Assembly: GCF_000353285.1 (NCBI RefSeq)
Contig: NZ_KB731324.1
Location: 2,684,577-2,748,576, forward strand
DNA: 64,000 nucleotides
From: Leptolyngbya boryana PCC 6306
Lineage (GTDB): Bacteria > Cyanobacteriota > Cyanobacteriia > Leptolyngbyales > Leptolyngbyaceae
Direction of reading: 5' to 3'
The notes beneath the pieces were generated by a model. It was not told where the DNA came from, did not search any database, and saw only the letters and a list, made by a program, of their open reading frames with translations. Every line of letters begins with the position of its first letter. Position 1 is the stretch's first letter. Positions 54,270-62,628 of this stretch are shown piece after piece. The translations under genes were made by a program, and so were the position numbers.

Positions 54270-55961
54270 ATGTCTACTTATGATGTGGTCATAATTGGTG
54301 CAGGTCACAATGGATTAGTCTGTGCTGCCTACCTACTCAAAGCTGGGTACAAAGTGCTTTTGCTAGAAAAGCGATCGGTTCCAGGTGGAGCCGCGACAAC
54401 CGAAGAACTTCTACCCGAAGAAGCACCTGGATTTCGCTTTAATCGATGTGCGATCGATCATGAATTTATCCATCTTGGTCCAGTGGTCGAAGAACTGGAG
54501 CTAGAAAAATACGGGTTGAAGTATCTTTACTGTGATCCGGTTGTCTTCTGTCCGCACCCGGATGGCACTTACTTTCTGGCGCATCAATCTGTTGAAAAAA
54601 CTTGTGCTGGCATTGCTCAATATAGTGAGCGAGATGCGAGAAAGTATGCAGAGTTTGTGGATCTGTGGCAGCGCACGATCAACGCCATGATTCCCATGTT
54701 TAATGCTCCTCCTAAGTCAATTATTGATATTGCTGGAAACTATGATCTTAAGAAGATCAAAGATTTCCTCTCGGTGGTTGGTTCGACGAACAAAGCGCTC
54801 GATTTTGTGCGAACCATGCTTTCGAGTGCTGAAGATATTTTGCATGAGTACTTCGACACGGAAACCGTCAAAGCCCCTCTAGCTCGATTAGCAGCAGAAA
54901 TGAGTGTGCCACCTTCTCAGAAGAATTTAGCGATCGGGGCAATGATGATGGCAATGCGGCATCATCCAGGGATGGCACGCCCGCAAGGTGGAACAGGTGC
55001 GCTGACTGCCGCCTTAGTAAAATTAGTACAAGCTTTGGGAGGAGAAATTCTTACGGATCAATCCGTGAAGCAAATTCTGATTGATGACGGAAAAGCAGTG
55101 GGTGTCAGAGTTGCAACAGGTCAAGAATATCGTGCGACTCGTGGCGTAGTTTCTAACATTGATGCGAGACGAGTATTTTTGCAGCTTGTTGATCCAAGCG
55201 ATGTGGATTCAGCCGATGAGCATTTGCGAGAAAGGCTCGATCGTAGAATCGTGAACAATAATGAAACGATTCTAAAAATCGATCTGGCAATGTCTGAGCC
55301 CTTAAAATTTATTCATCACGATCACAAAGATGAGTATCTCATTGGTTCAGTGCTGATTGCGGATTCGGTTAAGCATGTAGAAATTGCTCATCACGATTCT
55401 TCGATCGGCAAAATTCCCGATGCTGATCCCTCGATGTACATTGTTCAACCGACGATGCTCGATCCGACGATGGCTCCTGAAGGTGGTCATACGGTGTGGA
55501 TTGAATTCTTCGCGCCTTATTACGTTGAGAATGCTGAAGGAACAGGCTTGAATGGCACAGGCTGGACAGATGAATTGAAAAATAAAGTTGCCGATCGTGT
55601 CGTCGATAAGCTGGCTGACTATGCGCCTAATGTGAAAACAGCTACGATCGCACGTGCGGTTGAAAGTCCTGCCGAATTAGGGGAACGGCTTGGCTCGTAC
55701 AAAGGTAATTACTATCACATTGATATGACCTTAGAGCAGATGGTGTTTTTCCGACCTTTGCCAGAGATTGCGAATTATAAAACCCCGATCGAGAATCTTT
55801 ATCTCACAGGAGCAGGAACGCATCCGGGTGGGTCAATTTCGGGAATGCCGGGGCGGAATTGTGCGCGAGTGTTTCTCCATGCTCAGCAACCGTTTTTGCA
55901 GACGTTTCGGGATGCAGGCAGTTCGATCAAGTCTGTGTTTGATGGGTTGTTTCAGAAATAA
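54270..55961 (+). CDS. crtO: Beta-carotene ketolase, CrtO type
   Basis: 563 residues, an FAD-dependent desaturase-like ketolase that makes echinenone (and canthaxanthin) from beta-carotene. Rossmann start VVIIGAGHNGLVCAAYLLKAG; FNRCAIDHEFIHLGPV, PQGGTGALTAALVKLVQALGG, ISNIDARRVFLQLV, MAPEGGHTVWIEFFAPY and the C-terminal LTGAGTHPGGSISGMPGRNCARVF are very close to the Synechocystis CrtO protein. Echinenone is an orange-carotenoid-protein ligand, a photoprotection link. Confidence 0.93.
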   Translation: MSTYDVVIIGAGHNGLVCAAYLLKAGYKVLLLEKRSVPGGAATTEELLPEEAPGFRFNRCAIDHEFIHLGPVVEELELEKYGLKYLYCDPVVFCPHPDGTYFLAHQSVEKTCAGIAQYSERDARKYAEFVDLWQRTINAMIPMFNAPPKSIIDIAGNYDLKKIKDFLSVVGSTNKALDFVRTMLSSAEDILHEYFDTETVKAPLARLAAEMSVPPSQKNLAIGAMMMAMRHHPGMARPQGGTGALTAALVKLVQALGGEILTDQSVKQILIDDGKAVGVRVATGQEYRATRGVVSNIDARRVFLQLVDPSDVDSADEHLRERLDRRIVNNNETILKIDLAMSEPLKFIHHDHKDEYLIGSVLIADSVKHVEIAHHDSSIGKIPDADPSMYIVQPTMLDPTMAPEGGHTVWIEFFAPYYVENAEGTGLNGTGWTDELKNKVADRVVDKLADYAPNVKTATIARAVESPAELGERLGSYKGNYYHIDMTLEQMVFFRPLPEIANYKTPIENLYLTGAGTHPGGSISGMPGRNCARVFLHAQQPFLQTFRDAGSSIKSVFDGLFQK

Positions 55962-56074
55962 TCGCGATCGATGGTTTGATCATCATGGTTTTGACCATCG
56001 TGTGGTTGATTTGACAAAACAATCATCGTGCTGGTTACTGACAAATCAATTGAGCTTTGCTGCGTTGCTATCTC

Positions 56075-56124
56075 GCCCCGGATTAAAATCGCGGGGCTAA
56101 CCGTGCGAACTCCCTGAAGGGACT
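56075..56124 (+). repeat. Left inverted hairpin repeat
   Basis: Hairpin GCCCCG-loop-CGGGGC (56075-56097) followed by the shared tail GCTAACCGTGCGAACTCCC and a small hairpin TCCCT-GA-AGGGA. Confidence 0.8.
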
Positions 56125-56199
56125 GTTGGGGTTGAGTGGTGGGTTAGGAGATGGAGGGATTGGGTCATTCTAGGCAGGATGTTTTGTCAGATCGCGCTC

Positions 56200-56631
56200 A
56201 TGTCACTTTGGAAGCTTTACTATCACTTCGTTTGGGCAACCCATCAGCGGCTTCCTCTGATCAAATCGAGCAGGGAAGCACCGCTCTATCAATTCATCCA
56301 GCACAAAACGAATGACTTGGGTGGCTATCTCCGCGCAATTGGTGGGATAGATGACCATGTTCATCTGATCGTCTCGATTCCACCCAGTCTTGCACTTGCT
56401 CAGTACGTTCATTTGGTTAAAGGCAGCAGTAGTCGCTATATGAATCGTTACTATGCTGACCCTGATGCGTTGTTCAAGTGGCAACAGGAATACAGTGTTT
56501 TCTCCATCAGCGAGAAAAATCTAACAATCGCCCTTCACTACGTCAATCACCAAAAACGCCATCATGCAAAGTCCAAACTTCTCCTCCACCTAGAACCCGA
56601 CGCGCTCTTCAGTCGCCTTATTCCACCCTAG
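56200..56631 (+). CDS. IS200/REP-associated (Y1, HUH) transposase
   Basis: About 143 residues. HUH metal motif in IGGIDDHVHLIVSIPPSLA, catalytic Tyr in ALHYVNHQKRHH, N-terminal MSLWKLYYHFVWATHQRLPL as in IS200-like TnpA and REP-associated RAYT proteins. The enzyme cuts and joins single-stranded DNA at hairpin-marked ends. ATG 56200 matches the usual start of the family; ATG 56179 is also open. The stop codon overlaps the right repeat. Confidence 0.87.
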   Translation: MSLWKLYYHFVWATHQRLPLIKSSREAPLYQFIQHKTNDLGGYLRAIGGIDDHVHLIVSIPPSLALAQYVHLVKGSSSRYMNRYYADPDALFKWQQEYSVFSISEKNLTIALHYVNHQKRHHAKSKLLLHLEPDALFSRLIPP

Positions 56632-56679
56632 TCCCTTCAGGGAGTTCGCACGGTTAGCACCGGGTTTTTAATCCGGTGC
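56630..56679 (-). repeat. Right inverted hairpin repeat
   Basis: Inverted copy of the left block: tail 56630-56658 identical to the left one, then hairpin GCACCGG-loop-CCGGTGC (56657-56679). Confidence 0.8.
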
Positions 56680-56688
56680 GGGACTCAA

Positions 56689-58137
56689 TTACAACTTCGG
56701 AACTCTTGTATGCCAATCCGTCGCCTGCTCATAAGCATACGCAACTTGGAAAACCTGATCCTCTCTCAACACATTGCCAACAATCTGAAGTCCGATCGGT
56801 AAACCTTGCGAATCAAATCCACAAGGCACACTCATTCCCGGCAATCCTGCCAAGTTCACTGGAATCGTCATCAAGTCAATCAGATACATACTCAATGGAT
56901 CTTGCGACTTATCGCCGAGCTTAAATGCAGTCGTCGGAGCCGTCGGTGAAACTAAAACATCCACTTCCTCAAACGCTTTTTCAAAATCTTGTTTGATTAG
57001 CGTTCTCACCTTCTGAGCTTTCAAATAATACGCATCGTAATATCCAGCCGAGAGTGCATACGTCCCAATCATGATCCGGCGCTTCACCTCTGCACCAAAT
57101 CCTTGCGATCGCGTTTTCGTATACATCTCCATCAAATTCTCAGCATCCTCAATCCGCGCCCCATATTTCACGCCGTCATATCGCGCCAAGTTCGCCGAAG
57201 CCTCAGACGGAGCAATAATGTAATACGCTGCAATTCCATAACGGAATCGAGGACAAGAAATCTCTTTAACTTCAGCACCTAAAGCTTTGAGTTGATCGAT
57301 CGCAGCATTCACCGATTTCTCAACTTCGGGATCAAGCCCTTCGCCAAACGTTTCTTTAATGACTCCAACTTTTTTCCCTTTCAAATCAGTCGTTAAAAAC
57401 TGCGTGTAATCAGGAACGTCTACTTTCAAACTCGTGGAATCTTTCGGATCGTATCCCGCGATCGCATTAAGCAAAATCGCCGCATCTTCCACCGATCGCG
57501 CAAACGGTCCAATCTGATCCAACGACGACGCAAATGCCACTAATCCATACCGTGAAACCAATCCATAAGTCGGCTTCATCCCCACAATTCCACAGAATGA
57601 AGCAGGCTGCCGAATCGATCCCCCGGTGTCTGATCCCAACGAAATCGGACATTCTCCGCCTGCAACCGCTGCTGCTGAACCACCCGATGATCCGCCCGGA
57701 ACTCTTGAAATATCCCAGGGATTTGCTGTCTTGGCATAAGCTGAAGTCTCGGTCGATCCGCCCATTGCGAACTCGTCGAGATTCGTCTTGCCGACCATCA
57801 CCGCGCCCGCATCGATCAATTTCTGCGTCACCGTCGATTCATAAGGCGGCACAAAATTCTGCAAAATCTTAGACGCGCAAGTGGTTGGAACCCCTTGTGT
57901 ACAGAGATTATCCTTAATCGCGATCGGGATTCCTGCCAGCAGTCCGATTTCTTCTCCGGCGGCAATCTTTGCATCGATTTGCTTCGCCTGTTCTAATGCG
58001 CGATCGTTCGTGACCTGCAAAAAACTATGCAACTTCGGCTCCAATGCTTGAATCCGATCCAGCGACTCCTGCACAATCTCAACGCAAGACCGCTCTTTGC
58101 TAATCAGTTGCTGATGCAACTCACGAATCGATGCCAT
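56689..58137 (-). CDS. gatA: Glutamyl-tRNA(Gln) amidotransferase subunit A
   Basis: 482 residues; hydrolyses glutamine to supply ammonia for making Gln-tRNA in the GatCAB complex. The triad is visible: Lys in [12 protein letters not shown], cis-Ser in [16 protein letters not shown] and nucleophile Ser in [18 protein letters not shown] 58137 ([11 protein letters not shown]) has AGGAAGG 6 bases upstream; the longer open frame upstream has no family similarity. gatB and gatC are not in the window. Confidence 0.95.
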   Translation of the reverse strand: MASIRELHQQLISKERSCVEIVQESLDRIQALEPKLHSFLQVTNDRALEQAKQIDAKIAAGEEIGLLAGIPIAIKDNLCTQGVPTTCASKILQNFVPPYESTVTQKLIDAGAVMVGKTNLDEFAMGGSTETSAYAKTANPWDISRVPGGSSGGSAAAVAGGECPISLGSDTGGSIRQPASFCGIVGMKPTYGLVSRYGLVAFASSLDQIGPFARSVEDAAILLNAIAGYDPKDSTSLKVDVPDYTQFLTTDLKGKKVGVIKETFGEGLDPEVEKSVNAAIDQLKALGAEVKEISCPRFRYGIAAYYIIAPSEASANLARYDGVKYGARIEDAENLMEMYTKTRSQGFGAEVKRRIMIGTYALSAGYYDAYYLKAQKVRTLIKQDFEKAFEEVDVLVSPTAPTTAFKLGDKSQDPLSMYLIDLMTIPVNLAGLPGMSVPCGFDSQGLPIGLQIVGNVLREDQVFQVAYAYEQATDWHTRVPKL

Positions 58138-58460
58138 ACGAACCTTCCTCAATAGACGTGCGCACTCAAAAATCTGCACAAGTTTACAGTATAGGGGAAG
58201 CCAGAGATCGAGCGTTAGAAAAAAAGACGTTATCCCACTAGCAAATTCTGGGAATTTTGAGAGCAAAGCAGAAACTTTAAACTTCTATGACTGTGTTGCG
58301 AATTCTATTCGCGCTTGGCTCAGTCAGTGGCTGGAATAATTTCTGCGTCAGTTCTAGGGGGCTAGGTTAAATTGTTTACATCAATTTCCTACGCGCTTTA
58401 TGATTTCAAATTCCTGAAATTCGCGATATTTCTCAGTTTTTCGTCCAAGTTTTCTGTGGC

Positions 58461-59741
58461 GTGCATGTGATTACTCTAACTTTATTACACCCAGTTCAGC
58501 TAACGCCCGTTCAACACTGGACTTTTGAGGACTCCCCAGTGGTAAAAGTCGGTCGATCGACTGACAATCACGTTGTGCTGTATAGCGCAGTTGTGTCTCG
58601 TTACCACGTCGAACTTCGGCAAGTCAACTTAGCCTGGGAGTTGGTCAGTCTCGGTGCGAATGGGACTTATTTTGAAGGCAAACGAGTCTTACAATTGCCT
58701 GTGCGAGATGGCATGATTTTCCGACTCGCGCGATCGGGTCCGAATCTTCAAGTTCATTTTGGGCGACCTGAAACCCTGACCGTGAAGCGTTCTGTTGAGC
58801 CTGCGAAAATTCCCGTTGCGGCTCTCAATATACCGTTTACAAGTACCGAGGATGAGGATAGAACTCAACCTCTGCTCAATACTCAAACGATCGCGGTTTC
58901 AGATTCTAAGACAACGATGGATACAGATGTATCTTTCGGGCATCCCAGTGCGGAGTGGATTCGCAAGCAAGATGAAACGAGAATCGGCAAATATCAAGAG
59001 ATTCAACTGCTCAGCCAAGGCAAAGTAGGGATGACCTATCTGGGAGAGCGAGACGGCGAATTGCTGCTGCTCAAAACGCTCAATCCTGATTGGATCAATC
59101 ATCCCCAAGCGCTTGCCTTGTTTGAACGTCAGTCTAAGATGCTCAAGCAACTGAATCATCCTGGTCTTCCACGCTGGCGGGATTTTTTTCGGATTGACGG
59201 ACAACCTTTTCTTGTGACAGAGCGGATTTCTGGGCAGACGCTCTGTCACTACATTGGCGATCGCGGCAAAGTCGAACTCAAGCAAGCGATCGCGTGGATG
59301 GTAGAAGTCTGCGAAATCTTGGAATATCTCCATGACCAATCTCCTCCTGTGTTGCACCAAGATCTTCGTCCTCATAATTTGATTTACCGTGCTCACGCTA
59401 CGTCTTCCTATCAGCTTGCGTTGGTCGATTTTGGCAGTGTCCGGGGATTGGGTATGGATGAGACTTCTGCCGCTTATCTTGCCCCAGAGCAAAAAAATGG
59501 ACAGGCAACATACCTTTCTGATCTCTATGCGCTCGGCACAACGTTAGCCTTTCTGATTTCAGGGCAACATCCGCATCTGTTTTACCGACAATGGCGGCAG
59601 GAATATCGCTTCAGTCCCGATTTGATTCCGGGATTACTACCGCAATTGATCGAAGTTTTATATCAATTAACCGAACCGAACCCGGCAGATCGCTACCAGT
59701 CTGCGCGTGAAGTTCTAACGGCATTGCGATCGCTGATTTAA
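58461..59741 (+). CDS. FHA-domain serine/threonine protein kinase
   Basis: 426 residues. The N-terminal FHA domain (about residues 23-100) has VKVGRSTDNHVVLYSAVVSRYHVEL, able to bind phosphothreonine. The C-terminal kinase domain (about 175-426) has the VAIK-type Lys in LLLLKTL, catalytic loop LHQDLRPHNLIY (Asp and Asn present, Lys replaced by Arg) and LVDFGSVRG. The glycine loop (LLSQGKVGMTYLG) is loose. It starts at GTG 58461. Targets unknown. An FHA plus kinase in one chain is typical of cyanobacterial signalling. Confidence 0.86.
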   Translation: MHVITLTLLHPVQLTPVQHWTFEDSPVVKVGRSTDNHVVLYSAVVSRYHVELRQVNLAWELVSLGANGTYFEGKRVLQLPVRDGMIFRLARSGPNLQVHFGRPETLTVKRSVEPAKIPVAALNIPFTSTEDEDRTQPLLNTQTIAVSDSKTTMDTDVSFGHPSAEWIRKQDETRIGKYQEIQLLSQGKVGMTYLGERDGELLLLKTLNPDWINHPQALALFERQSKMLKQLNHPGLPRWRDFFRIDGQPFLVTERISGQTLCHYIGDRGKVELKQAIAWMVEVCEILEYLHDQSPPVLHQDLRPHNLIYRAHATSSYQLALVDFGSVRGLGMDETSAAYLAPEQKNGQATYLSDLYALGTTLAFLISGQHPHLFYRQWRQEYRFSPDLIPGLLPQLIEVLYQLTEPNPADRYQSAREVLTALRSLI

Positions 59742-59796
59742 GCCAAAATCTGAGCAACGTATGCGATGATGAAATCCGTTTGTTTCATCCTGGCTC

Positions 59797-60582
59797 ATGA
59801 AGATTGCAACTTGGAATGTCAACTCGATTCGGACTCGTCTGACGCATGTCACAGACTGGCTGACGGCGAATCCAATCGAGCTATTGTGCGTACAAGAAAC
59901 AAAAGTGGTCGATGAGTTATTCCCACATGAAGCGATTCAATCGATCGGCTATCATGCGGCGGCATTTGGACAAAAGAGCTATAACGGCGTTGCTTTGATT
60001 AGTCGATCGCCTTTAGAACACGTCGATCGCGGATTTGGAGCGATTCTGCCTGCGGAGCTTGTGGGCGATCTCGATGATCAAAAACGAGTCATTAGTACAG
60101 TCATTGATGGTGTTCGAGTGGTGAATCTCTATGTTCCCAATGGCTCGGCTGTGGATAGTGAAAAGTATATCTACAAGTTGCGCTGGCTGAAGGTTCTGCG
60201 AGAATATTTAGCAGTTTTGCTAGAACAATCGCCTTCTTTACTTGTCTGTGGAGATTTCAATGTTGCGTTAGAAGATATTGATATTCACAATCCCAAAGGT
60301 CGCGAAAAGCAGGTGATGGCAACCGATGTGGAGCGAGAGGCATTACGGCAGGTCTTGGAATTGGGCTTATCTGATGCGTTTCGGAAGTTCACAACCGAAA
60401 GCGGACATTTTAGCTGGTGGGATTATCGATCGGCTGGGTTCCGTCGGAATGCAGGTTGGAGAATTGATCATCATTACCTGACGCCAGATTTGTACGATCG
60501 AGCAATTTCCTGTGTCATCGATCGCGCTCCTCGTGAACTTGAACAACCCAGCGATCATACTCCCGTTGTCGTAGAATTCTGA
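59797..60582 (+). CDS. xth: Exonuclease III
   Basis: 261 residues, an AP endonuclease/3' exonuclease of base-excision repair. MKIATWNVNSIRTRL, LLCVQETKVVDELFP, GDFNVALEDIDIHNP, FSWWDYRSAGFRRNAGWRIDHHYL and PSDHTPVVVEF (catalytic Asp-His pair) are all in place. Start ATG 59797, 55 bases after the kinase gene. Confidence 0.94.
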   Translation: MKIATWNVNSIRTRLTHVTDWLTANPIELLCVQETKVVDELFPHEAIQSIGYHAAAFGQKSYNGVALISRSPLEHVDRGFGAILPAELVGDLDDQKRVISTVIDGVRVVNLYVPNGSAVDSEKYIYKLRWLKVLREYLAVLLEQSPSLLVCGDFNVALEDIDIHNPKGREKQVMATDVEREALRQVLELGLSDAFRKFTTESGHFSWWDYRSAGFRRNAGWRIDHHYLTPDLYDRAISCVIDRAPRELEQPSDHTPVVVEF

Positions 60583-60643
60583 TCTCCTCCAAAGGCTTAG
60601 AACCTAAAGAACAACCGTGTGTTCTTGCAATTTAGCCCAATTC

Positions 60644-60853
60644 TTAGCTTCTGCGATAGTAAAAAAGTACTTGAAACAGCAATGCTGCTACGATCGGAAC
60701 CACGATCGGAATGAGCACTACAAATCCCCAGCGATCGAACTGGAGTGGTTGATCTTTCGGTTTCAGGAGATATACACCTGCTGCAATCCCAGCGATCGTG
60801 CAGAGGATACCGAACCCTAGAAAAATAACAAATCCTGACTCTGGAATTCCCAT
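60644..60853 (-). CDS. Small two-helix membrane protein, unknown
   Basis: 69 residues beginning MGIPESGFVIFLGFGILCTIAG, with two hydrophobic segments (about 7-28 and 43-63) and a basic end (FYYRRS). The frame is open from a GTG at 60865. No family recognised. Confidence 0.6.
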   Translation of the reverse strand: MGIPESGFVIFLGFGILCTIAGIAAGVYLLKPKDQPLQFDRWGFVVLIPIVVPIVAALLFQVLFYYRRS

Positions 60854-60964
60854 ACTGTTGATCACGCACTGCGATACTTGATCTTAGATGAATTGACGCA
60901 GTGTGCTGCTCTAGCCCGTGATAGGTCTTTAGGAGATTTATCTAAACGACACTTTTGAAATCAA

Positions 60965-61017
60965 TTGGGATCACAGGATTTGAACCTGCGGTATCCTGCC
61001 CCCAAAGCAGATGTACT
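60965..61017 (-). other. tRNA-Pro(UGG) 3' fragment, probable att site
   Basis: On the minus strand: anticodon stem-loop TCTGC-TTTGGGG-GCAGG (anticodon TGG), variable ATACC, T-arm GCAGG-TTCAAAT-CCTGT, acceptor 3' strand GATCCCA and discriminator A. The 5' part (acceptor and most of the D arm) is missing: the bases beyond 61017 do not continue a tRNA. It is therefore a duplicated 3' end, as left by integration into a tRNA gene, with the integrase starting 130 bases away. Confidence 0.88.
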
Positions 61018-61146
61018 ATTTCTCCAAAAATGGCGTTAGACTAGGCATATCAAGGAATTCAAGCGCTTTATGTAGCGTCGATAAACGTCCTACAATGTCC
61101 TGAATCATCCTTGATTAGCCGTGATTTTGGGGAAGATTTGGGGAAG

Positions 61147-62208
61147 ATGGGGAATTTGTTGCAACAGTTGAATGATCGTCTGAAAGCCGCTTGTATTCCG
61201 GTTCGTGTCCGATCTAAGGGGAACGCTCTTTATCTTCGTGGGACATTCCCCACGAAACCAGGGGACGGCATTGGACGGAAACGATACGATATCCCCCTCA
61301 AAATTCCTGCTTCCAAGGATGGATTTAAACGAGCAGAGCGAGAAGCGCACAAGCTGGCTCAATCCCTCGCTGATGGATCGTTCGACTGGGCAACCTATCT
61401 AGCTCCGGGACATGATCCGGAGTCAAAGACGATCGCGCAGTGGACGGAAGAATTCAAAGCTGAATATTTCAGAACGCACCGCATTCAAGAGAAAACTTGG
61501 GATAACACTTGGGTTTCAACTTTGCGGAAACTGCCGCAGGACGAACCATTGAAGGATTCAGATTTACTCGCGATCGTGCTTTCCACCGAACCAAATACCC
61601 GAAATAGAGAGCTAACCTGCCAGCGATTGCAAAAGCTCGGGGATTTTGCAGGTTTGAAGATCGACCTATCCGTATACGCAGGTGATTATGCTCCGAAACC
61701 GCGTGAAATCCCAGATGATGCAACGATTGTGGAATGGCGCGATCGTATTCCTGCCCCTAAATGGCAGTGGGCGTATGGGGTGATGGCTGCATTTGGCATC
61801 CGTCCACATGAAGTCTACGCCTGCCAAATGGTTGATCCTTTAACGTTGCGAGTGCATGACAGCACAAAAACCGGGAGCCGCCTTGCAAGAGCGATTCACC
61901 CGGAATGGTCTGAACAATGGAATTTAATCGAGATGAACCCGCCGCAGACTACCAGGAAGGACAATCGTGAGCGAGGGCAACTGGTAAGCCGACAATTCGG
62001 AATCCAGCGATATAACCTACCCTTTGTGCCCTACGATCTGCGTCATGCCTATGCTGTCAGGGCTTCAGTGGTCAAAGGTTTACCCATCTCGACGGCAGCC
62101 GCATTGATGGGACACTCCCCAGATGTGCATTTGAGAACCTACCACCGATGGCTGAGCGATGCAGAGAATGAGCGAGTTTATCGATCGCTCATTCTTGGAG
62201 AGGGTTAA
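61147..62208 (+). CDS. Tyrosine-type site-specific integrase
   Basis: 353 residues. The C-terminal catalytic domain shows AAFGIRPHEVYACQMV (Arg I), VPYDLRHAYAVRASVVKGLPI (Arg II box, with Tyr replacing the usual His of HxLR), ALMGHSPDVHLRTYHRW (His and nucleophile Tyr). ATG 61147 is preferred over the open TTG 61111. It is adjacent to the tRNA-Pro fragment, which is its expected attachment site. Its last 4 bases overlap the convergent neighbour. Confidence 0.9.
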   Translation: MGNLLQQLNDRLKAACIPVRVRSKGNALYLRGTFPTKPGDGIGRKRYDIPLKIPASKDGFKRAEREAHKLAQSLADGSFDWATYLAPGHDPESKTIAQWTEEFKAEYFRTHRIQEKTWDNTWVSTLRKLPQDEPLKDSDLLAIVLSTEPNTRNRELTCQRLQKLGDFAGLKIDLSVYAGDYAPKPREIPDDATIVEWRDRIPAPKWQWAYGVMAAFGIRPHEVYACQMVDPLTLRVHDSTKTGSRLARAIHPEWSEQWNLIEMNPPQTTRKDNRERGQLVSRQFGIQRYNLPFVPYDLRHAYAVRASVVKGLPISTAAALMGHSPDVHLRTYHRWLSDAENERVYRSLILGEG

Positions 62209-62534
62209 ACCGCTCGAATCTGCCGAAACCGCCGCTCTAACGCCTTTCTACAGCTTGGAACGTGATAGAGCCATCTTGGAGTTTCCCCCTTGCTGGTGTT
62301 CTGAATTTCGCCTTTAGATTCGCTGAATGCACCATCTAACCGCAAATTTTGAAGCTGTTTCGGCGATGTGATGCCGTGAGATTTGAGCGCGATCGCAGCA
62401 TTTTTCGCATTCATCCAGCCATCAGCGATCGCGGGATGTCCTTCGAGTTGCGCTCTCAACGCTCGAACCTCAGCCATAAGTTTCTGTTGGTCGAGGTACA
62501 TTTGGGCAAGTAGCTTCTCAGAATCGGGTGTCAT
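62205..62534 (-). CDS. Small possible DNA-binding/excisionase-like protein
   Basis: 109 residues: a helical coiled start (MTPDSEKLLAQMYLDQQKLMAEVRALRAQLEG), then DGWMNAKNAAIALKSHGITSPKQLQNLRLDGAF and WLYHVPSCRKALERRF, which resembles the shape of a winged-helix or MerR-type HTH. Neighbouring an integrase, this could be a recombination directionality factor. No direct match is claimed. It overlaps the integrase by 4 bases and the micro-ORF by 17 bases. Confidence 0.55.
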   Translation of the reverse strand: MTPDSEKLLAQMYLDQQKLMAEVRALRAQLEGHPAIADGWMNAKNAAIALKSHGITSPKQLQNLRLDGAFSESKGEIQNTSKGETPRWLYHVPSCRKALERRFRQIRAV

Positions 62535-62628
62535 AGCTGCGATTCGCCTTGTAATTTACAAAATTGGTCAATGATTTCTCTGCCAGTTCTGAGGTTTTCT
62601 CGGTATTCAATTCGGAATTTCCAGTCAT
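62518..62628 (-). CDS. 36-residue micro-ORF with strong ribosome site
   Basis: ATG 62628 to TGA 62518, coding MTGNSELNTEKTSELAEKS and 17 further residues. GGAGG sits 5 bases upstream. It overlaps the stop of the replication gene (ATGA) and the start of the next gene. It links their translation; whether the peptide itself matters is open. Confidence 0.6.
   Translation of the reverse strand: MTGNSELNTEKTSELAEKSLTNFVNYKANRSYDTRF

Larger units (their letters stand above)
56075..56679 (+). mobile_element. Y1-transposase unit between inverted hairpin repeats (IS200/RAYT-like)
   Basis: About 605 bases. The two ends are inverted copies of a block made of an outer hairpin plus a 29-base tail that is identical at both ends (56096-56124 and 56630-56658). 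Outer hairpins: GCCCCG/CGGGGC at the left and GCACCGG/CCGGTGC at the right. Their stems differ in sequence but both stay paired, and the loop keeps GATTAAAA. Each tail holds a small TCCCT/AGGGA stem. The transposase lies between. It sits between crtO and gatA, 9 bases from the gatA stop. Confidence 0.8.

Noticed and set aside
58138-58266. N-terminal extension of gatA
   Set aside because: Family similarity starts at ATG 58137, which has AGGAAGG upstream.
60607-60626. AAGAACA/TGTTCTT hairpin after exonuclease III
   Set aside because: Only 7 AT-rich pairs and no T-run; too weak to call a terminator.
60965-61040. A complete tRNA-Pro gene
   Set aside because: The 5' acceptor strand and most of the D arm are missing, so it cannot fold as a full tRNA.
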